Assembly: GCA_001890945.1 (NCBI GenBank)
Contig: MLAX01000002.1
Location: 124,001-188,000, forward strand
Length of the DNA stretch: 64,000 bases
Source: Alphaproteobacteria bacterium AO1-B
Lineage (GTDB): Bacteria > Pseudomonadota > Alphaproteobacteria > Rhizobiales > Stappiaceae
Reading direction: 5' to 3'
This document shows, in pieces, positions 50,466 through 60,036 of the stretch. The notes below the pieces were generated by a model. That model did not search any database, was not told where the DNA came from, and worked only from the letters and a program-made list of their open reading frames with translations. How positions within the stretch are numbered: position 1 is the first letter of the stretch; each line of letters opens with the position of its first letter. The translations under genes were made by a program, and so were the position numbers.

Positions 50466-52910
50466 GTGCCTTCTTTCTCGCGCAGTCTTGAAAAAGCCCT
50501 CCACCAGGCCCTGGCGCTCGCCAATGAGCGCCAGCAGGAATATGCCACGCTAGAGCATCTTCTTTTGGCTTTGCTGGACGATCAGGACGCGGCCGCAGTC
50601 ATGCGGGCGTGCAACGTGGATCTCGATACGATCCGCCAGAACCTGATCGAATATATCGAAACCGAACTCGACAACCTTGTCACCGACAGTGACGAGGACG
50701 CCAAGCCGACTGCAGGCTTCCAGCGTGTGATTCAGCGCGCTGTAATTCATGTGCAGTCGTCAGGGCGCGAAGAGGTGACCGGGGCAAACGTGCTTGTGGC
50801 GATTTTCGCCGAGCGTGAAAGTCACGCAGCCTACTTCCTGCAAGACCAGGACATGACCCGTTACGACGCGGTCAACTACATTTCCCACGGGATCGCGAAG
50901 CGTCCTGGCATGTCGGAGACCCGGCCGGTTGAGGGCGCGGAAGAAGAGGACGTGCTTTCCGGCAATGATGCTGAGAAAAAGCCAACACAGAAAACCGACG
51001 CTCTGGAAGCATACTGCGTCAACCTCAACGAGAAGGCGGAGAAGGGCAAGATCGATCCGTTGATTGGGCGGGACGACGAAATCCAGCGGACCATTCAGAT
51101 TCTGTGCCGCCGGTCCAAGAACAATCCGTTGTTCGTGGGTGACCCAGGTGTGGGCAAGACGGCAATTGCGGAAGGTTTGGCCCACCGCATCGTCAATGCC
51201 GATGTTCCCGAAGTTCTTCAGGATGCCACGATCTTCTCACTCGACATGGGCGCGCTGCTTGCGGGTACGCGCTACCGTGGTGATTTCGAAGAACGCCTGA
51301 AGCAGGTGGTCAAGGAAATCGAAGACTATCCGGGTGCGGTGATGTTCATCGATGAGATCCACACGGTCATTGGTGCGGGTGCTACATCAGGCGGGGCAAT
51401 GGATGCCTCCAACCTGTTGAAGCCGGCGCTGGCATCCGGTGCGATCCGCTGCATCGGGTCAACGACTTACAAGGAATACCGTCAGTTCTTTGAAAAGGAC
51501 CGGGCACTGGTGCGCCGGTTCCAGAAGATCGATGTCAACGAGCCGACCATTCCTGACGCCATCGACATTCTGAAGGGGCTGAAACCGTATTTCGAAGACT
51601 TCCACAAGGTGCGGTACACGAACGACGCCATCAAGACAGCGGTCGAGCTGTCGGCGAAGTACATTGCCGACCGGAAACTGCCGGACAAGGCCATCGACGT
51701 ACTGGATGAGACCGGTGCGAGCCAGATGCTGGTTCCGGAAAACCGCCGCCGTAAAACCATCGGCGTTAAGGAAATCGAGAACACCATCGCAACGATGGCG
51801 CGGATCCCGCCGAAGTCGGTCTCCAAGGATGATGCTGAGGTTCTGGAAAACCTTGGCAAGGATCTGAAGCGTGTCGTTTACGGTCAGGACAATGCCATCG
51901 AAACACTGGCATCCGCGATTAAACTGGCCCGTGCCGGATTGCGCGAGCCGGACAAGCCGATCGGGTCTTACCTGTTCTCAGGTCCGACCGGCGTCGGCAA
52001 GACCGAGGTCGCGCGTCAGCTGGCATCGTCGCTGGGTGTGGAGCTGATCCGCTTCGATATGTCGGAGTACATGGAGCGGCATACGGTGTCCCGCCTGATC
52101 GGCGCACCTCCGGGCTATGTCGGGTTTGATCAGGGCGGTTTGCTCACCGACGGCGTCGATCAGCATCCGCACTGTGTCCTGCTCTTGGATGAAATCGAAA
52201 AGGCCCATCCGGACCTCTTCAATATCCTTCTGCAGGTGATGGATCACGGCAAGCTGACCGATCACAATGGCAAGCAGGTCGACTTCCGCAATGTCATCCT
52301 CATCATGACCACCAACGCAGGCGCGGCCGATATGGCCAAAATGCCGGTGGGCTTCAACCGCATCAAGCGGGAAGGGGACGATCAGGAAGCGATCAACAAG
52401 CTGTTCACGCCGGAGTTCCGGAACCGTCTCGATGCCATCATCCCGTTCGGCAATCTGCCGGTCGAAGTTGTTTACAAGGTGGTCGAGAAGTTCGTCATGC
52501 AGCTGGAAGTCCAGCTTGCAGACCGGAACGTCACCTTCGAACTTGGCGACGACGCTGTCAAATGGCTCGCCGACAAGGGATACGACAGTCAGATGGGAGC
52601 CCGCCCACTTGGCCGGATCATCCAGGAGCACATCAAGCGGCCGCTGGCTGATGAAGTGCTGTTCGGTAAGCTCAAGAAGGGCGGCATGGTCAAGGTCTCG
52701 GTCTCCGAGGACGGCAACGGTCTGCTCTTGGAGAGCGTTGAAGAACGCGCCACACCGCCAAAGGCTAAGCCGAAAGCGGCTACCAAGGCGAAGCCAAAGC
52801 GCAAACGCAAACCAGCAGCGAAGGCGACGGCCTCCAAGGCGTCAAAGCCAACGGATAAAGGCGGTTCGTCCAAGAAAAGCCTTGTTCCAAAAGTTCCGCT
52901 TGCGGACTGA
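50466..52910 (+). CDS. clpA: ATP-dependent Clp protease ATP-binding subunit ClpA
   Basis: 814 aa from GTG 50466 (GAGGA upstream). N-domain (1-140), AAA1 with Walker A GDPGVGKT and [21 protein letters not shown]2 with Walker A GPTGVGKT and [13 protein letters not shown], and arginine-finger region [13 protein letters not shown]. The last about 55 residues are a Lys/Ala/Pro-rich tail ([16 protein letters not shown]...), absent from E. coli ClpA (758 aa). Unfolds substrates for ClpP in cooperation with ClpS. Confidence 0.96.
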   Translation: MPSFSRSLEKALHQALALANERQQEYATLEHLLLALLDDQDAAAVMRACNVDLDTIRQNLIEYIETELDNLVTDSDEDAKPTAGFQRVIQRAVIHVQSSGREEVTGANVLVAIFAERESHAAYFLQDQDMTRYDAVNYISHGIAKRPGMSETRPVEGAEEEDVLSGNDAEKKPTQKTDALEAYCVNLNEKAEKGKIDPLIGRDDEIQRTIQILCRRSKNNPLFVGDPGVGKTAIAEGLAHRIVNADVPEVLQDATIFSLDMGALLAGTRYRGDFEERLKQVVKEIEDYPGAVMFIDEIHTVIGAGATSGGAMDASNLLKPALASGAIRCIGSTTYKEYRQFFEKDRALVRRFQKIDVNEPTIPDAIDILKGLKPYFEDFHKVRYTNDAIKTAVELSAKYIADRKLPDKAIDVLDETGASQMLVPENRRRKTIGVKEIENTIATMARIPPKSVSKDDAEVLENLGKDLKRVVYGQDNAIETLASAIKLARAGLREPDKPIGSYLFSGPTGVGKTEVARQLASSLGVELIRFDMSEYMERHTVSRLIGAPPGYVGFDQGGLLTDGVDQHPHCVLLLDEIEKAHPDLFNILLQVMDHGKLTDHNGKQVDFRNVILIMTTNAGAADMAKMPVGFNRIKREGDDQEAINKLFTPEFRNRLDAIIPFGNLPVEVVYKVVEKFVMQLEVQLADRNVTFELGDDAVKWLADKGYDSQMGARPLGRIIQEHIKRPLADEVLFGKLKKGGMVKVSVSEDGNGLLLESVEERATPPKAKPKAATKAKPKRKRKPAAKATASKASKPTDKGGSSKKSLVPKVPLAD

Positions 52911-52930
52911 AGATATTGAAATCAAATTTA

Positions 52931-52960
52931 AACGGGCGCCCAATGGGCGCCCGTTTTCGT
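52931..52960 (+). terminator. Rho-independent terminator of clpSA
   Basis: AACGGGCGCCC (52931-52941) pairs perfectly with GGGCGCCCGTT (52945-52955), AAT loop, followed by TTTTCGTT. Confidence 0.85.
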
Positions 52961-52984
52961 TCGTGGGAAGTGGGTCTTATCCGG

Positions 52985-53455
52985 TTACCAGTGTTCAGTC
53001 CCCGGGGCACCTTTCGGCATTCCTTGAAGGTTCGGGGTCAGCCAGCCACCGTAGAATTTTCCGGCTTGCGGATCGACGCGCTCTGAACCGACCTGGCAGA
53101 GATCCATTTTCCCGGGGTAGAACGCGAGGTGGTCCTTGAGCGTCTGAAATTCGGATGTCGGCCGCGAATAGCACCAAGCGGCGGCCCGTGCCGTCCGGGT
53201 GCCGGCCGACACGTCGAAATAGGTGGCGGCGCCTTTCCACTCACATAGGGTGGATTGCGGGAGGCGGCGCAAATGAGCTTTCACATCCTCCGGGGGAATG
53301 TAATAGGTCGGCGGGTGATGGGTTTCGAGCACCCTTAAAGCCCGCGTGGTATCAACGATCTCCACGGACCCCAGAACTATCAGAATTCGCTGCGGCACCG
53401 GTTCGACAATCGGTGGCCGTGGATAGTATTGGACGTTCTCGATCGGCAAATCCAT
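52985..53455 (-). CDS. DUF427 family protein
   Basis: 156 aa. Landmarks of DUF427: ALRVLETHHPPTYYIPPEDV, CEWKGAATYFDV, AAWCYSRPT (Tyr/Trp-rich), then FYPGKMDLCQVGSERVDPQA and a terminal YGGWLTPNLQGM. The fold is a small beta-barrel of unknown function, often near photolyase genes. Upstream genes run in the same direction. Confidence 0.88.
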   Translation of the reverse strand: MDLPIENVQYYPRPPIVEPVPQRILIVLGSVEIVDTTRALRVLETHHPPTYYIPPEDVKAHLRRLPQSTLCEWKGAATYFDVSAGTRTARAAAWCYSRPTSEFQTLKDHLAFYPGKMDLCQVGSERVDPQAGKFYGGWLTPNLQGMPKGAPGTEHW

Positions 53456-53521
53456 GCTTGCTGCCTCTCTCGTTTCGGGAATGGCTTCGGTTTGACCGGT
53501 GTATGCGTCGAAAATGCTGCG

Positions 53522-54463
53522 TCACAGCTCGTTTAGAAGGGCTTCCGCGATTGCGGTGCCGCTTTGCCACGCGGCTTCCACACGGGCGTCTAGGCACCAA
53601 TCACCGCCCAGGAAAAGCGTTTTCGACGCGTTTGAAAGAAACGGTTGTCCGAGCGGAGTGCCGACCTTGGCATAGCGCCACCGGTGCGCGTCGATATAAA
53701 CCACTTTGCCCCGGTCAAGGTCCAGGGTCTTGCAGAGCTCACTCAGCATCAGGTCAGCCGCGACGGCTTTGTCGAGTTCCAGATGGTCTTCGCTCCAGTT
53801 GGGACTTGCCTGGGCGACAAGTGCAGTCCGGCCGGGGCGCCCTGGCTTGGTTTTCTCATTCGCGATCCAGGCCAGCGGGGCGTCCGGGTCGCGGTGGGAA
53901 GCCGGTAGAGCGTCAACCTCATCGTCAAAGGCAGCCATCAAGGTCCAGCAGGGCAAGAGACTGACATGGGCGATCTGTTTTGAGATCGGGTGGTTGGTGC
54001 CCAGCAAAGCCATGGTTTGCGGGGCCGGGGCGGTGATGATCAATCGGTCGAAGACACGGGTTTCTTTATCGATTTCCAAAGACCAGTGGCCCTCGGTCTC
54101 GGTGATCGAATTCACCTGTGCTTGCCGGCGGATGTCGAGGTCACTGGCCAACGCTTTTGCAAGCGCGTTCATGGAGGGCACGCCGACAAAGCCAGTCCGC
54201 TCGCCCATGTCCCATTCACCGGCGGCATCAACGGACATGAGGCTTTCGATCAGTTTCTGAAATTCCTTAGTCTTTGCTGTGATGTATTGCGCGCCATGAT
54301 CAAATTGAAGACCATTGTCGGCCCGCCGGGTCGCGAGGCGCCCGCCAATTCCGCGGCCTTTGTCCAGAATCACAGGCGTGTGCCCGGCATCTTTGAGTGT
54401 TCGGGCGCAAGAGAGCCCTGTCATGCCGGCCCCAATGATGCCGATGCGAACGGGTTCTGTCAT
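53522..54463 (-). CDS. Renalase-like FAD-dependent amine oxidase
   Basis: 313 aa. N-terminal FAD-binding IGIIGAGMTGLSCARTL, then ILDKGRGIGGRLATRR, GLQFDHGAQYIT, and a C-terminal FLGGDWCLDARVEAAWQSG that closes the flavin site. Renalase homologues oxidise isomeric dihydro-NAD(P) or other small reductants. Overlaps the photolyase-family gene by 4 bp (ATGA), so the pair is translationally coupled and may share a flavin-related role. Confidence 0.85.
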   Translation of the reverse strand: MTEPVRIGIIGAGMTGLSCARTLKDAGHTPVILDKGRGIGGRLATRRADNGLQFDHGAQYITAKTKEFQKLIESLMSVDAAGEWDMGERTGFVGVPSMNALAKALASDLDIRRQAQVNSITETEGHWSLEIDKETRVFDRLIITAPAPQTMALLGTNHPISKQIAHVSLLPCWTLMAAFDDEVDALPASHRDPDAPLAWIANEKTKPGRPGRTALVAQASPNWSEDHLELDKAVAADLMLSELCKTLDLDRGKVVYIDAHRWRYAKVGTPLGQPFLSNASKTLFLGGDWCLDARVEAAWQSGTAIAEALLNEL

Positions 54464-55677
54464 GCGATCTCCAGTCGATTGAGGATGTTTGGAATCTCCT
54501 TCTTCACCTTGAAGAAACCGGCCGTTGCATATCGCCAGATCGCATCATCCCAAGGACGCCGGATTTCGGTCAGGGTGAGGCCATGGTTTTCGAACTTCGG
54601 CCGGGATGCGTCCAGCCAGTCCTTGAGCGGTCCGGTCGGGACATAGGGCATGACGATCTGCTTGGCTCCGGCTTCTGCCGCCCACTCAATGATTGGGGCC
54701 GGCGAAGCGGTGTTCAACCTTGTCGCCGCTTGTCCAATCCGTTGTGCAGCATCTTCTAAAGCTCCTGCTTCGAACGACCGAATGTGGTCTGGAACAGGTC
54801 GTGGTGATCTCAGGTCACTTGATGTCAGCGTCGCGGTTGCAACGAGTTCGATGCCGTCTGGGATCAGTGTCTCCGGCAGACAATCGTCCTCGGTGAGCAG
54901 AAGAGCCGTTGGCATGCCCGGTTCCGGCGCAGCAAAATCTCGTGTCGGTTGGGCGGACGGGAGCCCGTTCGGCTCGCTCCAATCAAGAGACGTTACCCCG
55001 GTTTCTAAGTCTGAACTTTCCGGCGCAAACCGACCACCTGTGAACTTCGCGATGTTCCATGCTTGGGCTTCGTAGGTCTTGCCCCGCGTATGCAGTCCGG
55101 CAACCCAGCGCCAGCTCAACGTGTTCGAGGCTGGGTCTCCGTCCAGCAAGTGGCGATAGAAAAAATCTGCGCCGATACGCCAGGGAAGCTTCAAAGTGAA
55201 GATCCAGATGGACGCAAACCACATGCGTGCGTGGTTGTGGAGGTATCCAGTGTGGACGAGCTCATCCACCCAGGCATCAAAGCAGTCGATCCCGGTTTGC
55301 CCGGCCTCCGCACGGGTCACTGCCTGACGCAGGCCGCTGTTTTTCTCCAGATCCTCCAGGTCGGTGGCCAGACCTAGCCGATAAGATACCCAGATCGAAG
55401 GGCGGCGTTCGAGCCAGCCTTTGAAATAGCCGCGCCAGAACACCTCCTGAATAAACTTTTCAGCCCTATCAAGACCATGGTTTTGCAGGGCTGCGGTCAC
55501 AACTTCCTGCTCGCTGATCAACCTCCGGCGGATGAACGGCGACAAGCAGGAAACGGATGTGTGCTTGCCTGGGCCGCAATCATAGTTCCGCTGAGCTGCA
55601 TAGGCTCGGCCCATCTGCGGCGTAAAATCGTCAAGGTGTTGGAGAGCTGCTTCGCGGGTCGGCGAAAAGATCGTCAT
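54460..55677 (-). CDS. Photolyase/cryptochrome-family FAD protein, domain order apparently permuted
   Basis: 405 aa. Residues 1-225 are the alpha-helical FAD-binding domain that normally ends photolyases: SVSCLSPFIRRRLISEQEVV, EKFIQEVFWRGYFKGWLE, LHNHARMWFASIWIF, DPASNTLSWRWVAGL and QAWNIAKF (the Asn near the flavin N5). The usual N-terminal Rossmann antenna domain is missing in front, while residues about 255-405 (TALLLTEDDCLPETL; QIVMPYVPTGPLKDWLD) look like a Rossmann fold at the C-terminus. Light-driven repair or signalling is possible; photoactivity not shown. Start at 55677; longer frame lacks support. Confidence 0.82.
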   Translation of the reverse strand: MTIFSPTREAALQHLDDFTPQMGRAYAAQRNYDCGPGKHTSVSCLSPFIRRRLISEQEVVTAALQNHGLDRAEKFIQEVFWRGYFKGWLERRPSIWVSYRLGLATDLEDLEKNSGLRQAVTRAEAGQTGIDCFDAWVDELVHTGYLHNHARMWFASIWIFTLKLPWRIGADFFYRHLLDGDPASNTLSWRWVAGLHTRGKTYEAQAWNIAKFTGGRFAPESSDLETGVTSLDWSEPNGLPSAQPTRDFAAPEPGMPTALLLTEDDCLPETLIPDGIELVATATLTSSDLRSPRPVPDHIRSFEAGALEDAAQRIGQAATRLNTASPAPIIEWAAEAGAKQIVMPYVPTGPLKDWLDASRPKFENHGLTLTEIRRPWDDAIWRYATAGFFKVKKEIPNILNRLEIA

Positions 55678-55775
55678 ATGGCAATGTCCAGCGCTGTTTT
55701 TTGCTTTGCTTACGCAAGGCGCACTGCTTTGGATGGGCCGAACGGACGTTAGAACGCTGCAAAACTGGACAGATT

Positions 55776-56660
55776 CTATGCCGACTGGTCTTTGCCAAAC
55801 TCCCAGCAGATCCAATCAATAACCTTTTGCCGTGCTTCGCCAAATCGGACTGGATTTTCAGGGTAAACAAGATGGTAGCCGCGTGTGCCGATGCGCTGAT
55901 CGGGCTGGCGACACAAACACGTCAATGCACCGTTTGTAAGTTGCCGCTGTACCAGAAGCTCCGGGACAAGGGCGATGCCTTGCCCCTCCAACGCCGCGTT
56001 GATGGCAAGGCTGGAATGGCTGAAGCTCAAGTAGGTAACATCATTCGGCAGCACTTCGGTCCCAAGCACCTCTTCCCAGGAGGTATGGCTGTCCAGAAGA
56101 ATGCGCAGGTGTGGCATATCCTGAATATTTTCTATTGTCTTTCGATCCTTGGTCAGCGCCGGCGATGCGACGGCCACCAGTCGAATTGGTGCAAGGAAAT
56201 GGCTCTTGAGGCCTGGAAAAGGTGGGGTGCCGATCCGAAGGGCCAAGTCGACGCCATCACCTTTAAATGTTGCCAGCCGCTCGGTGGCGAGAGTAGCAAG
56301 ATCCAGTCCGGGGTTCTTGTCCAAAAAGCCGTGGAGGCGGGGAACAAGCCATTGCGCTGCGAAAGACGGTGGCAGACTGAGTGTGATCCGCGGAACCTGT
56401 TGCGATATTTCAGCTATTGCCCGATCGATTTCATCGAGTCCGCGCCGGACCTGCGCGTGAAACCCTTCCGCCGGCCCGGTCAGCGCGAGACCGCGGGGAA
56501 GCCGATCGAACAGTTGAACGCCAAGTTCATCCTCCAGAGCGCGCACCTGTTGGGCTACTGCCCCTTGTGTGAGGTTGAGCTCCTCTGCAGCCAGCCGGAA
56601 ATTGAGGTGCCGGGCCGCAGCATCAAATGCTCTGAGTTTGTTGAGGCTGGGGTGACGCAT
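55776..56660 (-). CDS. LysR-family transcriptional regulator (GcvA-like)
   Basis: 294 aa. Winged helix at the N-terminus (LNKLRAFDAAARHLNFRLAA; LNLTQGAVAQQVRALEDELG) then a periplasmic-binding-like effector domain (RITLSLPPSFAAQWLVPRL; LRIGTPPFPGLKSHFL; VASPALTKDR). Divergent from an SDR gene 105 bp away, with a palindrome between; it probably regulates that gene. Confidence 0.9.
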   Translation of the reverse strand: MRHPSLNKLRAFDAAARHLNFRLAAEELNLTQGAVAQQVRALEDELGVQLFDRLPRGLALTGPAEGFHAQVRRGLDEIDRAIAEISQQVPRITLSLPPSFAAQWLVPRLHGFLDKNPGLDLATLATERLATFKGDGVDLALRIGTPPFPGLKSHFLAPIRLVAVASPALTKDRKTIENIQDMPHLRILLDSHTSWEEVLGTEVLPNDVTYLSFSHSSLAINAALEGQGIALVPELLVQRQLTNGALTCLCRQPDQRIGTRGYHLVYPENPVRFGEARQKVIDWICWEFGKDQSA

Positions 56661-56677
56661 TGTTCTGAGGCATAGGA

Positions 56678-56692
56678 AGTAGTTTTTCTACT
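56678..56692. promoter_or_regulatory. Operator candidate between LysR and SDR genes
   Basis: AGTAG-TTTTT-CTACT is a perfect 15-bp inverted repeat about 18 bp from the LysR start and 73 bp before the SDR start, in the position of a LysR binding site. Confidence 0.5.
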
Positions 56693-56764
56693 GATTAAGT
56701 GCAGAAAGCATGATTGGTCAAGCGCATAGTCCGTTGCTAAAATTGCACCTAAAGGAGACAAGTC

Positions 56765-57469
56765 ATGAGCGAACAAAAAGTTGCCCTGATCACAGCCGGT
56801 GGATCCGGCATGGGGGCGGACGCTGCAAGACGGCTGGCGGCAGACGGGTTCAAGGTCGCGATCCTGTCGTCTTCCGGTAAGGGGGAGGTGCTCGCCGCGG
56901 AACTGGGCGGGATTGGTCACACCGGCTCGAACCTGAACAATGATGACCTGAAAGCATTTGTCGACAAGGCAATGACTGCCTTCGGGCGCATTGATGTTCT
57001 CGTGAACTCGGCCGGGCACGGTCCAAAGGGCGACATCATGGAGATCCCGGATGAAGACTGGCATATCGGCATGGATTATTATTTGATGAATGTGATCCGT
57101 CCGAGCCGTCTTGTGGCACCGATCATGACACGCCAGGGCGGCGGCACTGTCATCAATATCTCCACCTTTGCCGTATTCGAGCCGGACCCGATGTTTCCGA
57201 CCTCCGGCGTGTTCCGGGCCGGTCTTGCTGCCTTCACCAAGCTGTTTTCGGACAAATATGCTACTGAGAATGTGCGCATGAACAACGTGTTGCCCGGCTT
57301 CATCGACAGCTTGCCGGAAAAGGAAGACCGCCGGTCGCGCATCCCGATGGGACGTTATGGCCGATCGGAGGAGGTTTCCGGGTTAATTTCCTATCTCGCC
57401 AGTGATCTAGCGGCCTATGTCACAGGTCAGAACATACGAATTGATGGCGGGCTGACACGGTCGGTCTAA
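56765..57469 (+). CDS. SDR-family protein with substituted catalytic residues
   Basis: 234 aa. Cofactor motif VALITAGGSGMGADAARRLA, NSAGHG and NNVLPGFIDSLPE mark a classical SDR, and the last residues IRIDGGLTRSV close the fold. The catalytic Ser133 is present (NISTFAVF), but by alignment the Tyr-x-x-x-Lys is replaced by Ser147 and Arg151 (FPTSGVFRAGLAAF). It therefore probably does not catalyse standard hydride transfer. Divergent from the LysR gene, so part of a dedicated regulator/target pair. Confidence 0.82.
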   Translation: MSEQKVALITAGGSGMGADAARRLAADGFKVAILSSSGKGEVLAAELGGIGHTGSNLNNDDLKAFVDKAMTAFGRIDVLVNSAGHGPKGDIMEIPDEDWHIGMDYYLMNVIRPSRLVAPIMTRQGGGTVINISTFAVFEPDPMFPTSGVFRAGLAAFTKLFSDKYATENVRMNNVLPGFIDSLPEKEDRRSRIPMGRYGRSEEVSGLISYLASDLAAYVTGQNIRIDGGLTRSV

Positions 57470-57575
57470 AGCGGATTTTGATCGGGTGGCCGAAGCCACC
57501 GGACAGTGGGCTGGACAGGTTTGCTGGATAAAGGTAAGGAATCCTTACTAACTTCAGCAATTTGGACACGCCTTC

Positions 57576-58337
57576 ATGACTGCCTCAAAGGACACGGGGC
57601 AACCGCAGCTATCCTCGAAGCCACCCGTTTCCGGCCGGGGCTGGATGCTGCGCGGCGCGCGCGCCGCGATTTCCATTCCCGCCTTCATCCTGACGTCTGC
57701 TTTTGTCGGGTTTGCCGGGATGGCCCGCGAAACAGGATTGAGCCTGGCCGAAACACTTCTCATGACAGGGGCGGTGTGGGCCTTGCCATCCGTGGTGGTT
57801 TTGACCGGGGCCATGGCGTCGGGCATGGGCTTGATCCCCGCCGCTGTCGCGGTTGCGTTGGCATCCGTGCGTTTGATGCCCATGACGATGGCGTTGATGC
57901 CGTTCCTGAAGGTGCCAGGAAAGACCAAAACCTGGCACTTGCTGATCGCATCGCATTTCGTGGCGGTGACGGCTTGGGTCTACGCGATGAAGAACTTGCC
58001 CGACCTGCCGAGGGAAGGGCGGTTGCCGTTTTTCATCGGGTTTGGCGGCGGGGTGACCAGTTTTGTCTTTGTGTCCACCGGGATTGCCTACATGCTTGTT
58101 GAGCGGATGCCGCCCATGGCTGCCGGGGCTCTTGTCCTTGTGACACCGGTCTACTTCCTGTGTTCCTTGTGGGGCGCTGCGCGGATGAATGCCGACAAGG
58201 CGGCAATGATTTCCGGCCTTGTGCTTGGCCCTTTGTTCTTCCTTTATTTTCCGGGTCTTGATCTTCTTTGGACTGGCCTGCTTGGCGGAACGCTTGCCTA
58301 TCTCGTCACACGATTTTGGCGCCGGGGGCTGTCATGA
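57576..58337 (+). CDS. azlC: AzlC-family branched-chain amino acid permease
   Basis: 253 aa with about seven hydrophobic helices. AzlC signatures: AISIPAFILTSAFVGFAGMA, VWALPSVVVLTGAMASGMGL, SVRLMPMTMALMPFL (the RxLP/RLMPM motif). Pairs with AzlD to export branched-chain amino acids and analogues. The next gene overlaps by 4 bp (ATGA). Confidence 0.87.
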   Translation: MTASKDTGQPQLSSKPPVSGRGWMLRGARAAISIPAFILTSAFVGFAGMARETGLSLAETLLMTGAVWALPSVVVLTGAMASGMGLIPAAVAVALASVRLMPMTMALMPFLKVPGKTKTWHLLIASHFVAVTAWVYAMKNLPDLPREGRLPFFIGFGGGVTSFVFVSTGIAYMLVERMPPMAAGALVLVTPVYFLCSLWGAARMNADKAAMISGLVLGPLFFLYFPGLDLLWTGLLGGTLAYLVTRFWRRGLS

Positions 58338-58687
58338 GTGACCTGATGACAGAAACCTGGTGGTGGCCCTATGTGATGATCCTCGTCGCAGGGTGGTTTG
58401 CAACCGATGTGTGGCGGTGGCTGGGCGTTTTTGCAGGCGGCAAACTGCGCGAAGACAGCGAACTTTTCATCTGGGTCCGGTGCGTTGCAACGGCACTGGT
58501 TGCCGGTGTGATTTCCAAGCTTGTTCTGTTTCCTCAAGGTGTGCTGGGCGACTCACCGATCTGGTTGCGGTTGGCGGCCGCGGCCTTCGGGTTCGTCTGC
58601 TTCTTGGCGCTCGGCCAGCGCGTGATCGTCGGTGTGCTGTCCGCGGTTGTTTTTCTACTGACTGGATGGTGGGTCTTGGGCTCCTGA
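58334..58687 (+). CDS. azlD: AzlD-family transporter subunit
   Basis: 117 aa small membrane protein with about four helices (residues about 10-28, 47-65, 72-92, 95-113): TDVWRWLGVFAGGKLRED, WVRCVATALVAGVISKLV, GQRVIVGVLSAVVFLLTG. Overlaps azlC stop; obligate partner of AzlC. Confidence 0.85.
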   Translation: MSDLMTETWWWPYVMILVAGWFATDVWRWLGVFAGGKLREDSELFIWVRCVATALVAGVISKLVLFPQGVLGDSPIWLRLAAAAFGFVCFLALGQRVIVGVLSAVVFLLTGWWVLGS

Positions 58688-58772
58688 CACTCCTGACAGA
58701 GGGGTGTCAGCAGGGGGCTGATACATGGCGCGCATTGGCCAACTGGCCACACCGGATCAAAGGAGCCCCGCC

Positions 58773-59432
58773 ATGACCGATCACAAACTCGTCCTTCATT
58801 ATGCACCGCGCAGCCGCGCCAGCACGCTCCGCGTACTGCTGGATGAACTCGGTGCCAATTACGAGCTGAAAGTACATAATGCGAAAGCTGGTGACCTGCA
58901 GTCGCCGGAGTATCTGAAGATCAATCCCCTCGGGAAGGTGCCGGCGCTTCAAGACGGTGAGGCGGTCATTACCGAATCTGTTGCCATCGCCTTGTATGCC
59001 GCTGATCTTTATACCCAGGCAGAACTGACACCAGGTTTGAGAGATCCGCGGCGTGGCGCTTATCTGCGGTGGATGGCGTTTTATGCTGCGTCCTTTGAGC
59101 CCGCCGTGGTCAACAAGGCGTTCAACACGGATATACCGCAGCAGATCGCGCCGTATTGCAGCTATGACGCCGTGATGAAGGCTCTAGCGGCGCAGCTTGA
59201 TAAAGCGCCCTATCTCCTCGGAGATCAGATTGCCGCAGCAGACATCTTCTGGGGATCTGCTCTGCGCTGGACCTTGATGTTCGGTCTGGTGCCGGACTGG
59301 TCGGTCTTTACCGAGTATGCCGAGAGAGTTACCGCACGGCCGAGTTTTCAGCGTGTCTTGGAAGATGAGGCCTTGCTCGATGCAGCGCAGGAGGCCGCTG
59401 CGAACCCGGCAGGGATCTCCGCCGCGAGTTGA
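58773..59432 (+). CDS. Glutathione S-transferase family protein
   Basis: 219 aa. Thioredoxin-fold N-terminal domain (KLVLHYAPRSRASTLRVLLD; LKINPLGKVPALQDGEAVIT, with the conserved cis-Pro and ES/SITES-like EAVITESVAIALY) and an alpha-helical C-terminal domain (APYLLGDQIAAADIFWGSAL, N-capping box ending AADIF). A Ser/Tyr at the catalytic N-terminus is plausible (APRSRAS). AAAGGAG precedes the ATG. Confidence 0.87.
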   Translation: MTDHKLVLHYAPRSRASTLRVLLDELGANYELKVHNAKAGDLQSPEYLKINPLGKVPALQDGEAVITESVAIALYAADLYTQAELTPGLRDPRRGAYLRWMAFYAASFEPAVVNKAFNTDIPQQIAPYCSYDAVMKALAAQLDKAPYLLGDQIAAADIFWGSALRWTLMFGLVPDWSVFTEYAERVTARPSFQRVLEDEALLDAAQEAAANPAGISAAS

Positions 59433-59502
59433 GCCAAGGCCTCGTCGTCAAATCCGGAGGCACAAGGCCCTGCCTCCGGAGAAGTGTCGCGGGGTTTGAG
59501 GC

Positions 59503-59937
59503 TTAGCTCAACGCAGCGCGGATCTTGTCGGCTTGTTCGGCAAGTAGATCGTTGTCAGCCATTTCACCGGTGTGCGGCTTCAACTTCACGCCGTCAAAGC
59601 GCGGGATGATGTGGACATGGGTGTGAAACACCACCTGGCCGCCGGCTGGTTCAGAGAACTGCTGAATGGTGGTGCCATCTGCCCCAAAAGCCTTGATCAC
59701 TGCATGCGCCATCTTTTGAACCGTGGCCATCACAGCGTTCAGATCCTCTTGCGCGATGTCCAGAATGTTGCGGGATGGAGCCTTCGGAATGACCAGCACA
59801 TGTCCGTCACCGCGCGGCATGATGTCCATGATCACGACCGTCTTGTCGTCTTCATAGACCTTGTGACTTGGCAGCTCTCCGCGCATGATTTTGGCAAAGA
59901 TGTTCTGTTCGTCGTAGGCGGGCGTTTCGATCGGCAT
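59503..59937 (-). CDS. HIT-family nucleotide hydrolase
   Basis: 144 aa. The histidine triad HTHVHIIPRF (H-x-H-x-H) is preceded by the FAKIMRGELPSHKVYEDD and MDIMPRGDGHVLVIPK segments of the HIT family. Hydrolyses nucleotide-phosphoramidates or Ap4A-like substrates. Start at 59937 with AGAGGT upstream. Confidence 0.9.
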   Translation of the reverse strand: MPIETPAYDEQNIFAKIMRGELPSHKVYEDDKTVVIMDIMPRGDGHVLVIPKAPSRNILDIAQEDLNAVMATVQKMAHAVIKAFGADGTTIQQFSEPAGGQVVFHTHVHIIPRFDGVKLKPHTGEMADNDLLAEQADKIRAALS

Positions 59938-60036
59938 GCGTACCTCTAAAAGGGAAAAAGTCTTTGAATGTCGGCGGACATAGTACTCTGCCAGGCGGTT
60001 CGACAACAAGGGTTGTGACCGCCCGGCAGTGTCCGA

